From Microbacterium testaceum (GTDB lineage: Bacteria > Actinomycetota > Actinomycetes > Actinomycetales > Microbacteriaceae): 64,000 nt of DNA. The position numbers and the translations under genes are program-made. The DNA lies in assembly GCF_003075375.1 (NCBI RefSeq), contig NZ_QDFT01000013.1, positions 1-64,000 of the forward strand, in the 5' to 3' direction. The notes beneath the pieces are model-generated. The model searched no databases and was not told the DNA's origin. It saw only the letters and a program-made list of their open reading frames with translations. Shown here one piece after another: positions 8,113-16,565 of this stretch (the first letter of the stretch is position 1; each line of letters starts with the position of its first letter).

Positions 8113-8381
8113 GGACCCCGCGGTTGACGAAGCACGACGGCGAAGGATGGCACCTGCACTATCGCGACGGCGACGAGGAGCTCCCCCGCGTGCTCGCCGC
8201 GGTGATCTCGGTCGGCACCTCGCTGCACCTCGTCACCCGCGGCATGGACCGCCTGACCCGGTGCGCGGCGGAGCCGTGCACGCGGGTCGTGGTCGACGTC
8301 ACCCGCAACGGTCGGCAGCGCTACTGCTCGGTGCGCTGCGCCAACCGCGCCGCCGTGCGGCGTCACCGGGCGCGCGGCTGA
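8073..8381 (+). pseudogene. CGNR zinc-finger (ABATE-type) protein, N-terminally truncated
   Basis: The frame carries the C-terminal half of a CGNR zinc-finger regulator: the H-D-G-E-G-W-H-L-H-Y block of the ABATE domain, then RCAAEPC, and YCSVRCANRAAVRRHRAR. This gives the C-x4-C and C-x3-C ligands and the CANR variant of the CGNR signature. Normal members are about 180-200 residues. Here an in-frame TGA at 8049-8051 limits the product to at most ~102 (ATG 8073) or ~93 (GTG 8100) residues, and the first half would be overlapped by the opposite gene. I read it as a 5'-deleted remnant, though a short functional zinc-finger protein cannot be excluded. Confidence 0.55.
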
Positions 8382-8385
8382 GCCC

Positions 8386-8508
8386 TCAGACGTCGGGCGT
8401 GTGCAGCCGCGCCAGGTACCGGTCGACGCGCAGCGGTACGCCACCGCGATCGGCAAGCGACACCAGGACGATCACCGCGGTCGTCAGGGGGATGGTCCGC
8501 GCGGCCGG
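8386..8508 (-). pseudogene. Possible C-terminal remnant of a membrane transporter
   Basis: A 40-codon open stretch, closed by stops on both sides and without a start of its own, reads as one hydrophobic helix (L-T-T-A-V-I-V-L-V-S-L) followed by D-R-Y-L-A-R-L-H-T-P-D-V. This looks like the last helix and cytoplasmic tail of a solute symporter. The fragment is too short to assign. It sits between the truncated CGNR gene and a GNAT gene, consistent with local decay. Confidence 0.25.
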
Positions 8509-8513
8509 TCACG

Positions 8514-9011
8514 TCAGAGCGGCATGCCGAAGACGTGACGCACGGTGCCGCCGCCGAGGTCATCGGCGATGCGCCGCATGCCGAGGTTCACGGCGACCCG
8601 TTGCGAGGCGATGTTGTCGGGGTGAGTGATCGCGACCAGTTCGTCACTGATGGCGTGGTCGCGGGCGAAGTCGCGGCAGGCGGCGGCGGCCTCGGTCGCC
8701 AGCCCCCGGCCCTGGTGCAGCGGGACGACGTGGTAGCCCACCTCGAGCCTGCGCACCCCGTTCACCCGCTGCCAGGTGAGTCCGCAGTCGCCGACGAACT
8801 CGCCGACGTGGGTCTCGATGATCCAGAGACCAAAGCCGTGTTCGGCGTAATTGGCCTCGTTCCAGCGGATCCAGCGGTCCGCGTCCTCGCGGCTCTTCGG
8901 CGCGGGGTAGAACGTCATCACCACGGGGTCGCCGAGAAGAGCGGCCATCGCGTCGAGGTCGTCGCCGCTCATCTCGCGGAACCGGAGTCGATCGGTGGGC
9001 GGCGGCGGCAT
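8514..9011 (-). CDS. GNAT N-acetyltransferase, RimJ/RimL type
   Basis: 165 residues from the ATG at 9011. It begins T-D-R-L-R-F-R-E-M and contains the segment G-D-C-G-L-T-W, then L-E-V-G-Y-H-V-V and the acetyl-CoA pyrophosphate-binding loop Q-G-R-G-L-A-T-E (motif A, [QR]xxGx[GA]). It ends with the A-S-Q-R-V-A-V-N-L-G-M helix. This is the GNAT acetyltransferase_3 (RimJ/RimL) pattern, with full family length. The substrate cannot be told from sequence. It is divergent from the HAD gene with 70 bp between starts. Confidence 0.85.
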   Translation of the reverse strand: MPPPPTDRLRFREMSGDDLDAMAALLGDPVVMTFYPAPKSREDADRWIRWNEANYAEHGFGLWIIETHVGEFVGDCGLTWQRVNGVRRLEVGYHVVPLHQGRGLATEAAAACRDFARDHAISDELVAITHPDNIASQRVAVNLGMRRIADDLGGGTVRHVFGMPL

Positions 9012-9081
9012 CCGGCCAGCGTAGCGAGGGTGCGTAGCGGCGCAATCGACCGCAGCTCCCATGCTCTGGGAGTCTGAACGT

Positions 9082-9726
9082 ATGAGGACCCACCCCTTCA
9101 CCGATGTGCGCAGCATCGTCTTCGATGTCGGAGAGACGCTCGTCGATGAGACACGGATGTGGTCCGAGCTCGCGGCAGCGGCGGGCGTCACCTCGTTCAC
9201 GCTCATGGCCGCTCTCGGCTCGCTCATCGAAAGGGGAGGGGACCACCGCGAAGTGTGGAGACTGCTGGGGGTGGAGAGGCCCGTTCTCGACGTACAGATC
9301 GACACGGTTGATCTGTATCCGGATGCCCTCGCCTGTCTAGCCGGCCTGCGGGATGCCGGTTTCCTCATCGGCGTGGCGGGGAATCAGCCGGAGGGGGTGG
9401 AGGTCCAGCTCCGCACGGCCGGATTCGCGCCGGACTTCATGGCGTCTTCGGCCGCCTGGGGCGTGTCCAAGCCCTCGTCTGCATTCTTCGCGCGGGTGAC
9501 TCTCGCAGCGGGAGTGCCCGCATCGGCGATCCTCTACGTCGGGGACCGCCTGGACAACGACGTGCTCCCCGCCCGCGCGGCCGGCATGCGAACAGCCTTG
9601 ATCCGCCGCGGGCCGTGGGCCGTCATCCAGAGCCGCTGCCCGGAGGCCGCGCTCGCGGATGTGACGGTCGACTCCCTCGATGAGCTGCAACGAGCGGTCG
9701 GGCTGTCGCGGACCGGGCTCTGCTGA
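9082..9726 (+). CDS. HAD-superfamily hydrolase
   Basis: 214 residues from the ATG at 9082, preferred over 9061 because GGGAG lies about 10 bases before it and the HAD fold begins directly after. Motif I is F-D-V-G-E-T-L with nucleophile Asp15; the usual second Asp is Gly, as in some phosphatase/dehalogenase-like HADs. Motif II lies around GVAGNQ, motif III is Lys in V-S-K-P, and motif IV is Y-V-G-D-R-L-D-N-D. A helical cap follows motif I. It is probably a small-molecule phosphatase. The gene ends 12 bp from the convergent sigma gene. Confidence 0.85.
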   Translation: MRTHPFTDVRSIVFDVGETLVDETRMWSELAAAAGVTSFTLMAALGSLIERGGDHREVWRLLGVERPVLDVQIDTVDLYPDALACLAGLRDAGFLIGVAGNQPEGVEVQLRTAGFAPDFMASSAAWGVSKPSSAFFARVTLAAGVPASAILYVGDRLDNDVLPARAAGMRTALIRRGPWAVIQSRCPEAALADVTVDSLDELQRAVGLSRTGLC

Positions 9727-9738
9727 CGCACTTCCTCA

Positions 9739-10272
9739 TCAATCGTCGACGGCAATAGTCCCGTAAGAGGAGAGTTCGGCAGCCAGATGTCTTTTCGCGC
9801 GCTCGTAGCGCGTTCGCGCGGTCGAGGGGTTGATTCTCAGCAGTGACGCCGCGTCCACGATGGAGAAGCCATCCCAATGGACCAGGATGATGAGCTCCCT
9901 GTTCCTCTCGGAGAGGGTGCGAAGGGCCGCACGTATCGCCTCGCGCCGCTCGGTCGCTTCCGACGCCTCTGCCGGGTCCTCGGACGCTCCGTCCTGCACC
10001 TCGCGCGCCACGCGTTCCACGGTCAGATTCGCCATCCGTCGTCGGCGGTGGTGGTGATGCAGAACGTTGCGTGCGACCCCGAAGCTCCACATCCGTGCCG
10101 CGACAGCCTCGCGCGGCAGATGCTCCCGCCGTCTCCAGATAACGACGAACGTCTCGCTGAGCAGATCGTGGTGCTCGGTGGCGGCCCGGCGGATGAAGTA
10201 GCGCAACAGGTCGGGGCCGTTCGCGTCCACGACAGTTGCGGCCCACTCCTCGGCCGTCATCCCCGTGCTCAC
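9739..10272 (-). CDS. ECF-type RNA polymerase sigma factor
   Basis: 177 residues from the GTG at 10272, which overlaps the TGA of the upstream membrane-protein gene (GTGA). Region 2 is seen in L-L-R-Y-F-I-R-R, D-L-L-S-E-T-F-V-V-I-W and A-R-M-W-S-F-G-V-A-R-N, and region 4 in the C-terminal helix-turn-helix with F-S-I-V-D-A-A-S-L-L and S-T-A-R-T-R-Y-E-R-A. Region 3 is lacking, as in ECF sigmas. The exact overlap implies co-translation with the gene before it, so that gene is the best candidate for its regulator or target. Confidence 0.87.
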   Translation of the reverse strand: MSTGMTAEEWAATVVDANGPDLLRYFIRRAATEHHDLLSETFVVIWRRREHLPREAVAARMWSFGVARNVLHHHHRRRRMANLTVERVAREVQDGASEDPAEASEATERREAIRAALRTLSERNRELIILVHWDGFSIVDAASLLRINPSTARTRYERAKRHLAAELSSYGTIAVDD

Positions 10273-10859
10273 CGAAACGGACCCGTGCACGTATCCGTGC
10301 TGCCCCACTGCGATGCGGCGCCTTGCAGCTCGGTGGGCAAGCGTCGCTCGACCACGGGCAGGATCGCCAATTTGAACGAGATCGCGTCACGAGTCTCCTG
10401 GGTATCGACAGCCCAGGTTTCTCCAGGTTGCGGTGCTCGCGGATTCTCGATCGCTTGGTCGTAGATGTCCTGCCCGACTCCGTCCCAGGACGTCTCTCGG
10501 AGTGCCTCGGCGACCCGTTCTTCGGTCGGTGACCTCTCTTCTTCCCCGATGTGCACGGCCCACGAGCAGGAAACGTTCACACCCGTCGATGTCGTATAGC
10601 GAATGGGAATCACGACGTCCGGGTCCACGCGCACGCCACCCATACCCAACCAGACGGGCACCGCGAGCGCCGCCCCCGTGGTGACCGCGACAGCAGCGAA
10701 TGCCACGGGAACCAGGAAACGCCGTTCGGCGAATCGTGGGCCGTTCGGGGCCGTGGAAGAAGCACGATGCCAGGCCTCGTCAACGACGCGCGCCAGCAAC
10801 CTGTCATCCAGCCGTCGCGCGGGATCGCTGGCTCCCACTTCTTCGTCGCTGGCACGCAT
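10269..10859 (-). CDS. Single-pass membrane protein coupled to the ECF sigma factor
   Basis: 196 residues from the ATG at 10859 (AAGGGTCG upstream; an in-frame ATG at 10886 is less likely). A ~47-residue hydrophilic N-terminus with a helical L-D-D-R-L-L-A-R-V-V segment precedes one membrane helix (about 50-72). The rest is an extracytoplasmic domain with two cysteines. The topology matches a membrane anti-sigma factor, but I see no zinc-binding HxxxCxxC motif. Unusually it is transcribed before, not after, the sigma gene. Anti-sigma function is therefore a hypothesis from coupling and topology only. Confidence 0.6.
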   Translation of the reverse strand: MRASDEEVGASDPARRLDDRLLARVVDEAWHRASSTAPNGPRFAERRFLVPVAFAAVAVTTGAALAVPVWLGMGGVRVDPDVVIPIRYTTSTGVNVSCSWAVHIGEEERSPTEERVAEALRETSWDGVGQDIYDQAIENPRAPQPGETWAVDTQETRDAISFKLAILPVVERRLPTELQGAASQWGSTDTCTGPFR

Positions 10860-11009
10860 GATCGACCCTTCGCGGCACCGGCACACCCGGCGCTCAACCC
10901 TTACATGCCGCGTCGGGCTCCATCCGTCTCAATCTCGTCGGCCCCGCTAGCGGGGACCCGAGCACGGTCGGCTCTCGTCAAGAGCTCCTCCAAGAGCTAC
11001 GGTCGGAGA

Positions 11010-11366
11010 ATGTCGACCACGCAGCCGATCGAAGAAACCGCGGCGCTGCGGCCTCGTCGCCGCCTCAGCCGCGGACTGATCCTCATCGCGGGCGTGGTTC
11101 TCATCCCGTTCGCCCTGGCGCTGATCTTCACCAGCTACCACACGGTGACCGAGGAGTCGGCAGTGCGCCAGGCTTTCGCCCTGGCCGCCGGGCAGACGAT
11201 CGCCATCCTCACCGCGATCGCCGTCGTCGTGGTGACGGCCGTGGAACGGCGGTGGCGCGAACTGCCCCTCTTCGTCGTGATCGCCGTCGCCGTCATCTCG
11301 TCGGCGGTCAGCTCGCTGACGAGGACCGGCGAGCAGCTCGTCCAGCTGCTGTCCACAGTCATCTGA
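11010..11366 (+). CDS. Small membrane protein, three predicted helices, unknown function
   Basis: 118 residues from the ATG at 11010, with GGTCGGAG just before it. A short basic N-terminus (R-P-R-R-R-L-S-R-G) is followed by hydrophobic segments at about 22-43, 58-78 and 84-103. No family motif is recognised. It is divergent from the sigma-linked membrane gene, with ~150 bp between starts. That gap holds no obvious structured element beyond likely promoters. Confidence 0.6.
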   Translation: MSTTQPIEETAALRPRRRLSRGLILIAGVVLIPFALALIFTSYHTVTEESAVRQAFALAAGQTIAILTAIAVVVVTAVERRWRELPLFVVIAVAVISSAVSSLTRTGEQLVQLLSTVI

Positions 11367-11472
11367 TCGCGGCGCGGCGCGCGCAAGAGGCACCCGCGCG
11401 TCCCTGTCCACCCGTCGCGGAACATCCATGCCAGCGCATACGTTGCTGTCATCACCGACGACAGGAGACCCC

Positions 11473-11784
11473 ATGGCCGACGACCTGACCGTGACCCGCA
11501 ACGACGACGCGGGCCGATACGAGATCCACGTGGGCGACGAGCTCGGCGGGTTCCTCGAGTTCGAATCCGCGGGCGACCGCGTCGAGCTCCCCCACACCGA
11601 GATCGACCCCGCTTTCAAGGGCAAGGGCCTCGGCTCGCGTCTGGCGAGCGAGGCGCTGACCGACCTCGCGCGACGGGGCGACACCGTGATCCCCTCGTGC
11701 CCCTTCGTGGCGCACTACCTCGGCGAGCACGACGTCGAGGGCCTCTCCGTCGAGTGGCCCGAGGGCGCCGGTCAATCGTCGTGA
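11473..11784 (+). CDS. YidJ/YjdJ-type GCN5-related N-acetyltransferase
   Basis: 103 residues after AGGAGACCCC. The short GNAT fold has the sequence H-T-E-I-D-P-A-F-K-G-K-G-L-G-S-R-L, with the acetyl-CoA loop K-G-x-G-L-G-S, and the C-terminal V-I-P-S-C-P-F-V-A-H-Y-L block. Together these define the ~95-residue YjdJ-type GNAT family. Homologues are small acetyltransferases of unclear substrate. Its stop overlaps the next start (GTGA), so it is coupled to the pirin. Confidence 0.85.
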   Translation: MADDLTVTRNDDAGRYEIHVGDELGGFLEFESAGDRVELPHTEIDPAFKGKGLGSRLASEALTDLARRGDTVIPSCPFVAHYLGEHDVEGLSVEWPEGAGQSS

Positions 11785-12800
11785 CCCGCCTCGACGTCGC
11801 GCCGCCGGCATCCGAGGGTCCCGTCGACTGCGACGGCCCGCGCGCGCTCGTGGTCGCCGCCCGCGAGGTGCCCCTCGGCGGGGTGCGCGGCATGGAGGTC
11901 CACCGGACCCTTCCCCACCGCTCGCTGCCGATGGTCGGGGCGTGGTGCTTCCTCGACCGCTTCGGACCGCAGGACACCCTAATGCGCGTCGAACCGCACC
12001 CGCACATCGGGCTGCAGACGGTGACGTGGCCGATCATCGGCGAGGTCCGGCACCGGGATGCCGTGGGCAGCGACGTCGTCGTCCGCCCCGGCGCCCTGAA
12101 CCTGATGACCAGCGGCGCGGGCATCGCGCATTCCGAGTACTCGGTCGGCGAGGGGCCGATCCCTTTGGACGCCCTGCAGCTGTGGGTGGCCCTGCCCGAG
12201 GACCGGCGTCACGGCGCCCCCGCGTTCGAACGCCACGAGGATTTGCCCATCCTCGACCTCGGCGACGGGGCCGACGCGGTCGTCGTCATGGGTGACCTGG
12301 GCGGCGTGACCTCGCCGGCGACCGTGCACACCCCCATCGTCGGAGCCGAGCTGCGCCTGCCCGCCGGTGCCACCGTGCGGGTCCCGCTGCATCCCGAGTG
12401 GGAATATGCCGTGTACGGCATGACCGGCACCGCGATGGTCGAGACGGGGGTGGATGCCGTCGACGCCGACGCCGCGAGGCGCCCGACCTCAGCGCCCGAG
12501 GCGGGGCCGACGGCATCCGTCGATCACACCCGCCTGGTCTACGTGGGCAAGGGACGCGACCACCTCGAGCTGCGCAGCGACGAGGGTGCCCGGGTGTTCC
12601 TGCTGGGCGGGGAGCCGTTCGAGGCGGACATCGTGATGTGGTGGAACTTCGTCGGCCGCTCGCACGACGAGATCGTCGAGGCACGTGAGGCGTGGGAGGC
12701 GCGGAGCGAGCGGTTCGGCACCGTGGTCGATCACGGCCCCGAGCGGATCCCGGCGCCGCCCCTGCCGGGCGTCCGGCTCACCCCCCGCAAACGACGCTGA
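11781..12800 (+). CDS. Pirin-family cupin protein
   Basis: 339 residues from the GTG overlapping the previous stop. The N-terminal cupin carries the pirin metal site: H-P-H-I-G with His73 and His75, then G-E-V-R-H-R-D at 87-93, and M-T-S-G-A-G-I-A-H-S-E with His117 and Glu119. The C-terminal pirin domain ends near L-L-G-G-E-P-F and W-W-N-F-V-G-R-S. Pirins bind Fe and act as quercetin dioxygenases or redox-sensitive regulators; which applies here is unknown. It is slightly longer than the usual ~290-320 residues because of an Ala/Asp-rich insertion near residue 225. Confidence 0.88.
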   Translation: MTRLDVAPPASEGPVDCDGPRALVVAAREVPLGGVRGMEVHRTLPHRSLPMVGAWCFLDRFGPQDTLMRVEPHPHIGLQTVTWPIIGEVRHRDAVGSDVVVRPGALNLMTSGAGIAHSEYSVGEGPIPLDALQLWVALPEDRRHGAPAFERHEDLPILDLGDGADAVVVMGDLGGVTSPATVHTPIVGAELRLPAGATVRVPLHPEWEYAVYGMTGTAMVETGVDAVDADAARRPTSAPEAGPTASVDHTRLVYVGKGRDHLELRSDEGARVFLLGGEPFEADIVMWWNFVGRSHDEIVEAREAWEARSERFGTVVDHGPERIPAPPLPGVRLTPRKRR

Positions 12801-12808
12801 ATACGAGA

Positions 12809-12842
12809 ACGCGGCGCCCGAGCCGGAGCCCGGGCGCCGCGT
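12809..12842. terminator. Bidirectional terminator between pirin and subtilase genes
   Basis: ACGCGGCGCCCG and CGGGCGCCGCGT form a perfect 12-bp stem around a 10-nt loop, located between the convergent stops at 12800 and 12854. Confidence 0.8.
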
Positions 12843-12853
12843 CTCCCCGATGA

Positions 12854-15800
12854 TCAGCGCTTGACGTAGATCGAGGTGGTCGTGCGCGACCCCTCGACCG
12901 TCGCGCTGCCGGCGTAGACCGCCGTGACGCGCTGCACGCCCCGGGTCTGCGGGTCGACCGTGATGGTGGCCGTACCGTTCTGCAGGGTGGCGACGTAGTC
13001 CTTGCCGCCGACGGTCACGGTGACGTCGCCCTGGGCGGCGGGACCAGCGGTGGGCTTGACCGTCACGGTGAGGACGAACGGCTCGCCGGTCGTGCCGACG
13101 CGCGGGCTCGGGGTCACCGAGATGCGCGACGAGACGACGACGGGGGCGCCGTTGCTGTCGGCCGTACCGCTGAGCCCGGTGGCCGGGTCGGTCGCGGTGA
13201 CGCGGACGCTCAGGGTGGTGCCCTGGTCGGCGCGCTGCACGCGGTACGTCGCCCCGGTGGCGCCGTCGATCGGCTGACCGTCGCGCAGCCACTGGTACGC
13301 GGTCGTGACGTCGGCCGGATCCCACGTGCCGGGGGTCGCGGTGAGCGTGCGCCCGACCTTGGCCGTGCCCGACACCGTCGGCGCCTCGACCACGACCGGA
13401 GCCGCCTCGCCCGAGTCGACGGTCAGCACCGTCTGCACGTCCGAGTCGCCGTACTGCACGACGCCGAGGTAGCGCGTGTTGGCCGCGAGACCCTGCCACG
13501 ACAGCTCGTACGAGGTCGCCACGCCCTGCTCGACGGGCAGCGGGTTCGGCGTCGCCGTCAGCTGCCCCTCGCCACCCGGCGTGACGTTGACCGTGGTCAT
13601 GTCCCACGTGAACGGCCCGGTGAACGAGTACAGGTTCGCCTCGATCAGGTACGTGCCCGGGGTCGGGTTCGGCAGCGACACCTGCTCGTCGGCCGAGGCC
13701 GTCGCCGAGGTGAAGCGCTCGTAGTACCGCAGGTCGTCGGGGCTGACGACGCGCGACACGAACAGGTCGAGGTCGCTGCCGGTGTCGTCGGACGAGTCGA
13801 GCGTGAAGCGCGAGAGGGTCGTCCCCTCGGGAACGTCTACCGTCCACCGCACGTAGCCGTCGGCGTCGCCCGAGTCCTGGTCACCGGAGTGGCCGTCGAC
13901 CGGGTTGGCGGGGTCGGTCAGCAGCGTCTGCGCGGCCAGGCCCGAGAGCGTCAGCGGCAGCTCGCCGCCCACACCCGGGAGCACCTCGACGCTCGTCGAC
14001 CCGGACAGGCCCGTGCCCGACACCTCGGCCGGAGCCTCGGCCGTCGCGGGGCGCAGCGCGATGGGCGAGCGCACCTGCGTGTCGCCGCTCGTCCAGGTGA
14101 GGAAGCCGGTCGTCCACTGCTCGGCCGGGGCGGTCGTGCGCGAGAAGGTGACGGTGAAGGACTTCGACTCGCCCGCGGCGCCGAACTCGAGCGTCGACGG
14201 CTCGACCACGGCATCCACTCCGGGAACCTCGACGGATGCCGAGAAGGTCCCCGCCTGCGTCGAGGTCACCGTACGGGTGACGGTCTGGGGCTTGGCGAGC
14301 GAACCGATCGAGATCGACGCGAGGTTGAGGTCGCTGCCGTCGATGGGCTCGACGCCGAAGTCTTCGAGGCCCTTGCCCTGCAGGAAGGCAGCCCAGTCGG
14401 CGGGCTCGTTCAGGTAGAGCAGGCCCGGGTCGAAGTACTTCGTCGGGTCGACGTGACCGGCGCCCTGCGCGAAGGGATCCTGAGCGGGAGCACCCTCGAC
14501 GTCGACGGTGTCGTACGCGGTGGTCATCATCGCCGACTTCACCTCGGCCGGGGTGGCCAGGGGGCGCTCGCCGAGGTACAGCGCGGCGAGACCGGCGACG
14601 TGCGGCGACGACATCGACGTGCCCGAGAGGAACTCGAACGTCGGCGTGGCACCGGGGGCGTTGGCCGCGGCCGCGAGGATCGCGACTCCGGGCGCCGACA
14701 CGTCGGGCTTGAGGATGTCGCTGCCGTCGGCGAGCATCGGTCCGCGGCTCGAGAAGCCCGCGACCTGCGGCGTCGGTGTGGTCTCACCCGTGACGTTCTC
14801 GCCCACGAGGGTGGCCGTGGCATCCGCCGTGCCCCGCACGTAGGCGAGCAGGGCGTCGCGGTAGCGCGCGTCGATGTGGACGGTCGGCACGGAGTGGAAG
14901 TCGTTGTCGACCGAGGCGGGCGTGACGTTCACGAGGATCATGCCCACGCCGCCGGCATCCTTGACCGCCTGCGACTTCTCGACGCGGGCGTTCTGGCCGC
15001 GGTCGCACACGACGATCTTGCCGGCGGCCTGCGCCGGGTCGAGCGATCCGAGCAGGCACAGGGCCGCATTCGCGGGATCGGTTCCGGATGCCGCGATGTC
15101 ACCCGCGTACACGACCGGTGCCGTGACCTCCTGGCCCGCGGGCACCGAGACCGAGGCGCCGGCGGCCTGGAACCCGTCGGGCAGCTTCACCGTGCCCTCG
15201 TAGGTCGGGATCGTCGAGGCGGCGACCGTGGTGTACCAGGGCGACGCGTGGTCGGCCGTCGAGGCGCCGGGGCCGGAGTTGCCGGCCGACACCGCGACGA
15301 ATACGCCCGCGGCGGCGGCGTTGAAGAACGCCTGGTCCTCGATCGCGAGGGTGCTCGTGGCGGCGCCGCCGCCGATCGAGTAGTTGATGACGTCGACGCC
15401 GTCATCGACCGCGGCGTTGATCGCGCCGAGCAGGTCGCTGAGCGCGCACACGTCGTCGGTGGTCACGAGAGGGTCGGGGCCGGCCCAGCACGCCTTGTAC
15501 GCCGAGACCTTCGCGGCGGGGGCGACACCCGAGATCGCGCCGAAGTCGATGCCCTCGACGTCGGCTTCGACGCCGTTGTTGCCGGCCGCGGTGCTGGCGG
15601 TGTGCGAACCATGGGCGTCACCGTCGCGGGGCGAGAGGTAGTCGGCCTCGAAGGTGAAGCCGGTGGCCGCCGCGCCCTCGCCGAAGTAGCGTGCGCCGAT
15701 GAGCTTGGTGGAGTAGTCCGACAGCGACCAGCCGTTGCCCTCGGCGACGCGCGGGGAGCGGAAGTCGGTGCCGTCGCCCTTGCGGTACACGACGTCGTTG

Positions 15801-16426
15801 CCGTCGAGGTAGGGCTCGTCGCCGGGGGTGGTGCCCAGCTGCTCGCCCGCGAAGGCGGGGTTCTCGGGCGCGATGCCGGTGTCGACGACACCGACCACGA
15901 CGCCCTCGCCGGCCGCGTCGATCCCACCGACCTTCTGCCACACGCCGTTGTCGCCCTCGAGACCGAGGAACTCGGTGGACGGGACGGCCGCGGGGTGGCG
16001 GATCTCGTCGGGAACGACCTTTTGCACGCCCTTGGTGGCGGCGAGTTTGGCGGCCTGGTTGGGGTCCATCGTGGCGCTGAAGCCGTTGACGGCGATCGTG
16101 TACGAGTAGTCCGGCCGGACGCCCGCCTCGTCGGCGACGTCCTGCTGGCGCTGCTCGAGGAAGGCCGAGTAGCGCCGCGCCTCGGGCGTGCCCGTGTCGA
16201 GGTTGGCGTCCTCGGACTTCGTGGCCTCGAGGCCCGCTTCGCCGCCGCCGTAGGTGGCGACGGGCGCCTCGTCGAGAACGACGATGTAGCGCCCGGTGGC
16301 GGATTCGATGGGTGTGGGTGGGGTCACCCCCTCGCCCACTTCGGCAGCCTGAACGGCGGTGCCGCCGGCGACGGTGAACAGTCCGGCCAGAGAAATGGCC
16401 GCGACCGAACGCAGGGTTCGACCCAT
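12854..16426 (-). CDS. Large secreted subtilisin-family serine protease with PA and Ig-like domains
   Basis: 1190 residues from the ATG at 16426 (GGAG 11 bases upstream). Signal peptide about 1-27; I9 propeptide starting G-R-Y-I-V-V-L-D; S8 catalytic domain with Asp182 (VVDTG), His272 (D-A-H-G-S-H-T) and Ser604 (S-G-T-S-M-S-S-P); a PA domain inserted at about 407-520 (ending near the V-C-D-R-G to H-I-D-A region). Then come Fn3-like and PPC-like beta domains, an Ig-like domain with Y-Q-W-L-R-D-G, and a final Ig-like repeat ending in V-K-R. This resembles cucumisin/C5a-peptidase-like exoproteases. There is no sortase motif or membrane anchor, so it is probably released. It likely degrades external protein. 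Confidence 0.92.
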   Translation of the reverse strand: MGRTLRSVAAISLAGLFTVAGGTAVQAAEVGEGVTPPTPIESATGRYIVVLDEAPVATYGGGEAGLEATKSEDANLDTGTPEARRYSAFLEQRQQDVADEAGVRPDYSYTIAVNGFSATMDPNQAAKLAATKGVQKVVPDEIRHPAAVPSTEFLGLEGDNGVWQKVGGIDAAGEGVVVGVVDTGIAPENPAFAGEQLGTTPGDEPYLDGNDVVYRKGDGTDFRSPRVAEGNGWSLSDYSTKLIGARYFGEGAAATGFTFEADYLSPRDGDAHGSHTASTAAGNNGVEADVEGIDFGAISGVAPAAKVSAYKACWAGPDPLVTTDDVCALSDLLGAINAAVDDGVDVINYSIGGGAATSTLAIEDQAFFNAAAAGVFVAVSAGNSGPGASTADHASPWYTTVAASTIPTYEGTVKLPDGFQAAGASVSVPAGQEVTAPVVYAGDIAASGTDPANAALCLLGSLDPAQAAGKIVVCDRGQNARVEKSQAVKDAGGVGMILVNVTPASVDNDFHSVPTVHIDARYRDALLAYVRGTADATATLVGENVTGETTPTPQVAGFSSRGPMLADGSDILKPDVSAPGVAILAAAANAPGATPTFEFLSGTSMSSPHVAGLAALYLGERPLATPAEVKSAMMTTAYDTVDVEGAPAQDPFAQGAGHVDPTKYFDPGLLYLNEPADWAAFLQGKGLEDFGVEPIDGSDLNLASISIGSLAKPQTVTRTVTSTQAGTFSASVEVPGVDAVVEPSTLEFGAAGESKSFTVTFSRTTAPAEQWTTGFLTWTSGDTQVRSPIALRPATAEAPAEVSGTGLSGSTSVEVLPGVGGELPLTLSGLAAQTLLTDPANPVDGHSGDQDSGDADGYVRWTVDVPEGTTLSRFTLDSSDDTGSDLDLFVSRVVSPDDLRYYERFTSATASADEQVSLPNPTPGTYLIEANLYSFTGPFTWDMTTVNVTPGGEGQLTATPNPLPVEQGVATSYELSWQGLAANTRYLGVVQYGDSDVQTVLTVDSGEAAPVVVEAPTVSGTAKVGRTLTATPGTWDPADVTTAYQWLRDGQPIDGATGATYRVQRADQGTTLSVRVTATDPATGLSGTADSNGAPVVVSSRISVTPSPRVGTTGEPFVLTVTVKPTAGPAAQGDVTVTVGGKDYVATLQNGTATITVDPQTRGVQRVTAVYAGSATVEGSRTTTSIYVKR

Positions 16427-16565
16427 GGTGCGCTCCAAACGGGGGGATGAATTGAGCGATCTGCGCGACATCGGTGGCGCGCGTTGGTCAAACATAGCTC
16501 AGGGCGAATTCATCGCAAACGCATTTCTTGAACTCGGTCTGGCGCGGAGCCGGTCCGAAGCCACG

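Noticed and set aside
9877-10464. Plus-strand frame opposite the sigma factor
   Set aside because: Antisense shadow; the minus strand gives both sigma regions 2 and 4.
13889-16450. A very long plus-strand open frame opposite the subtilase gene
   Set aside because: It is an antisense shadow of GC-biased third positions: composition is Arg/Gly/Val-rich with no motif, while the opposite strand encodes a full protease with catalytic triad and signal peptide.
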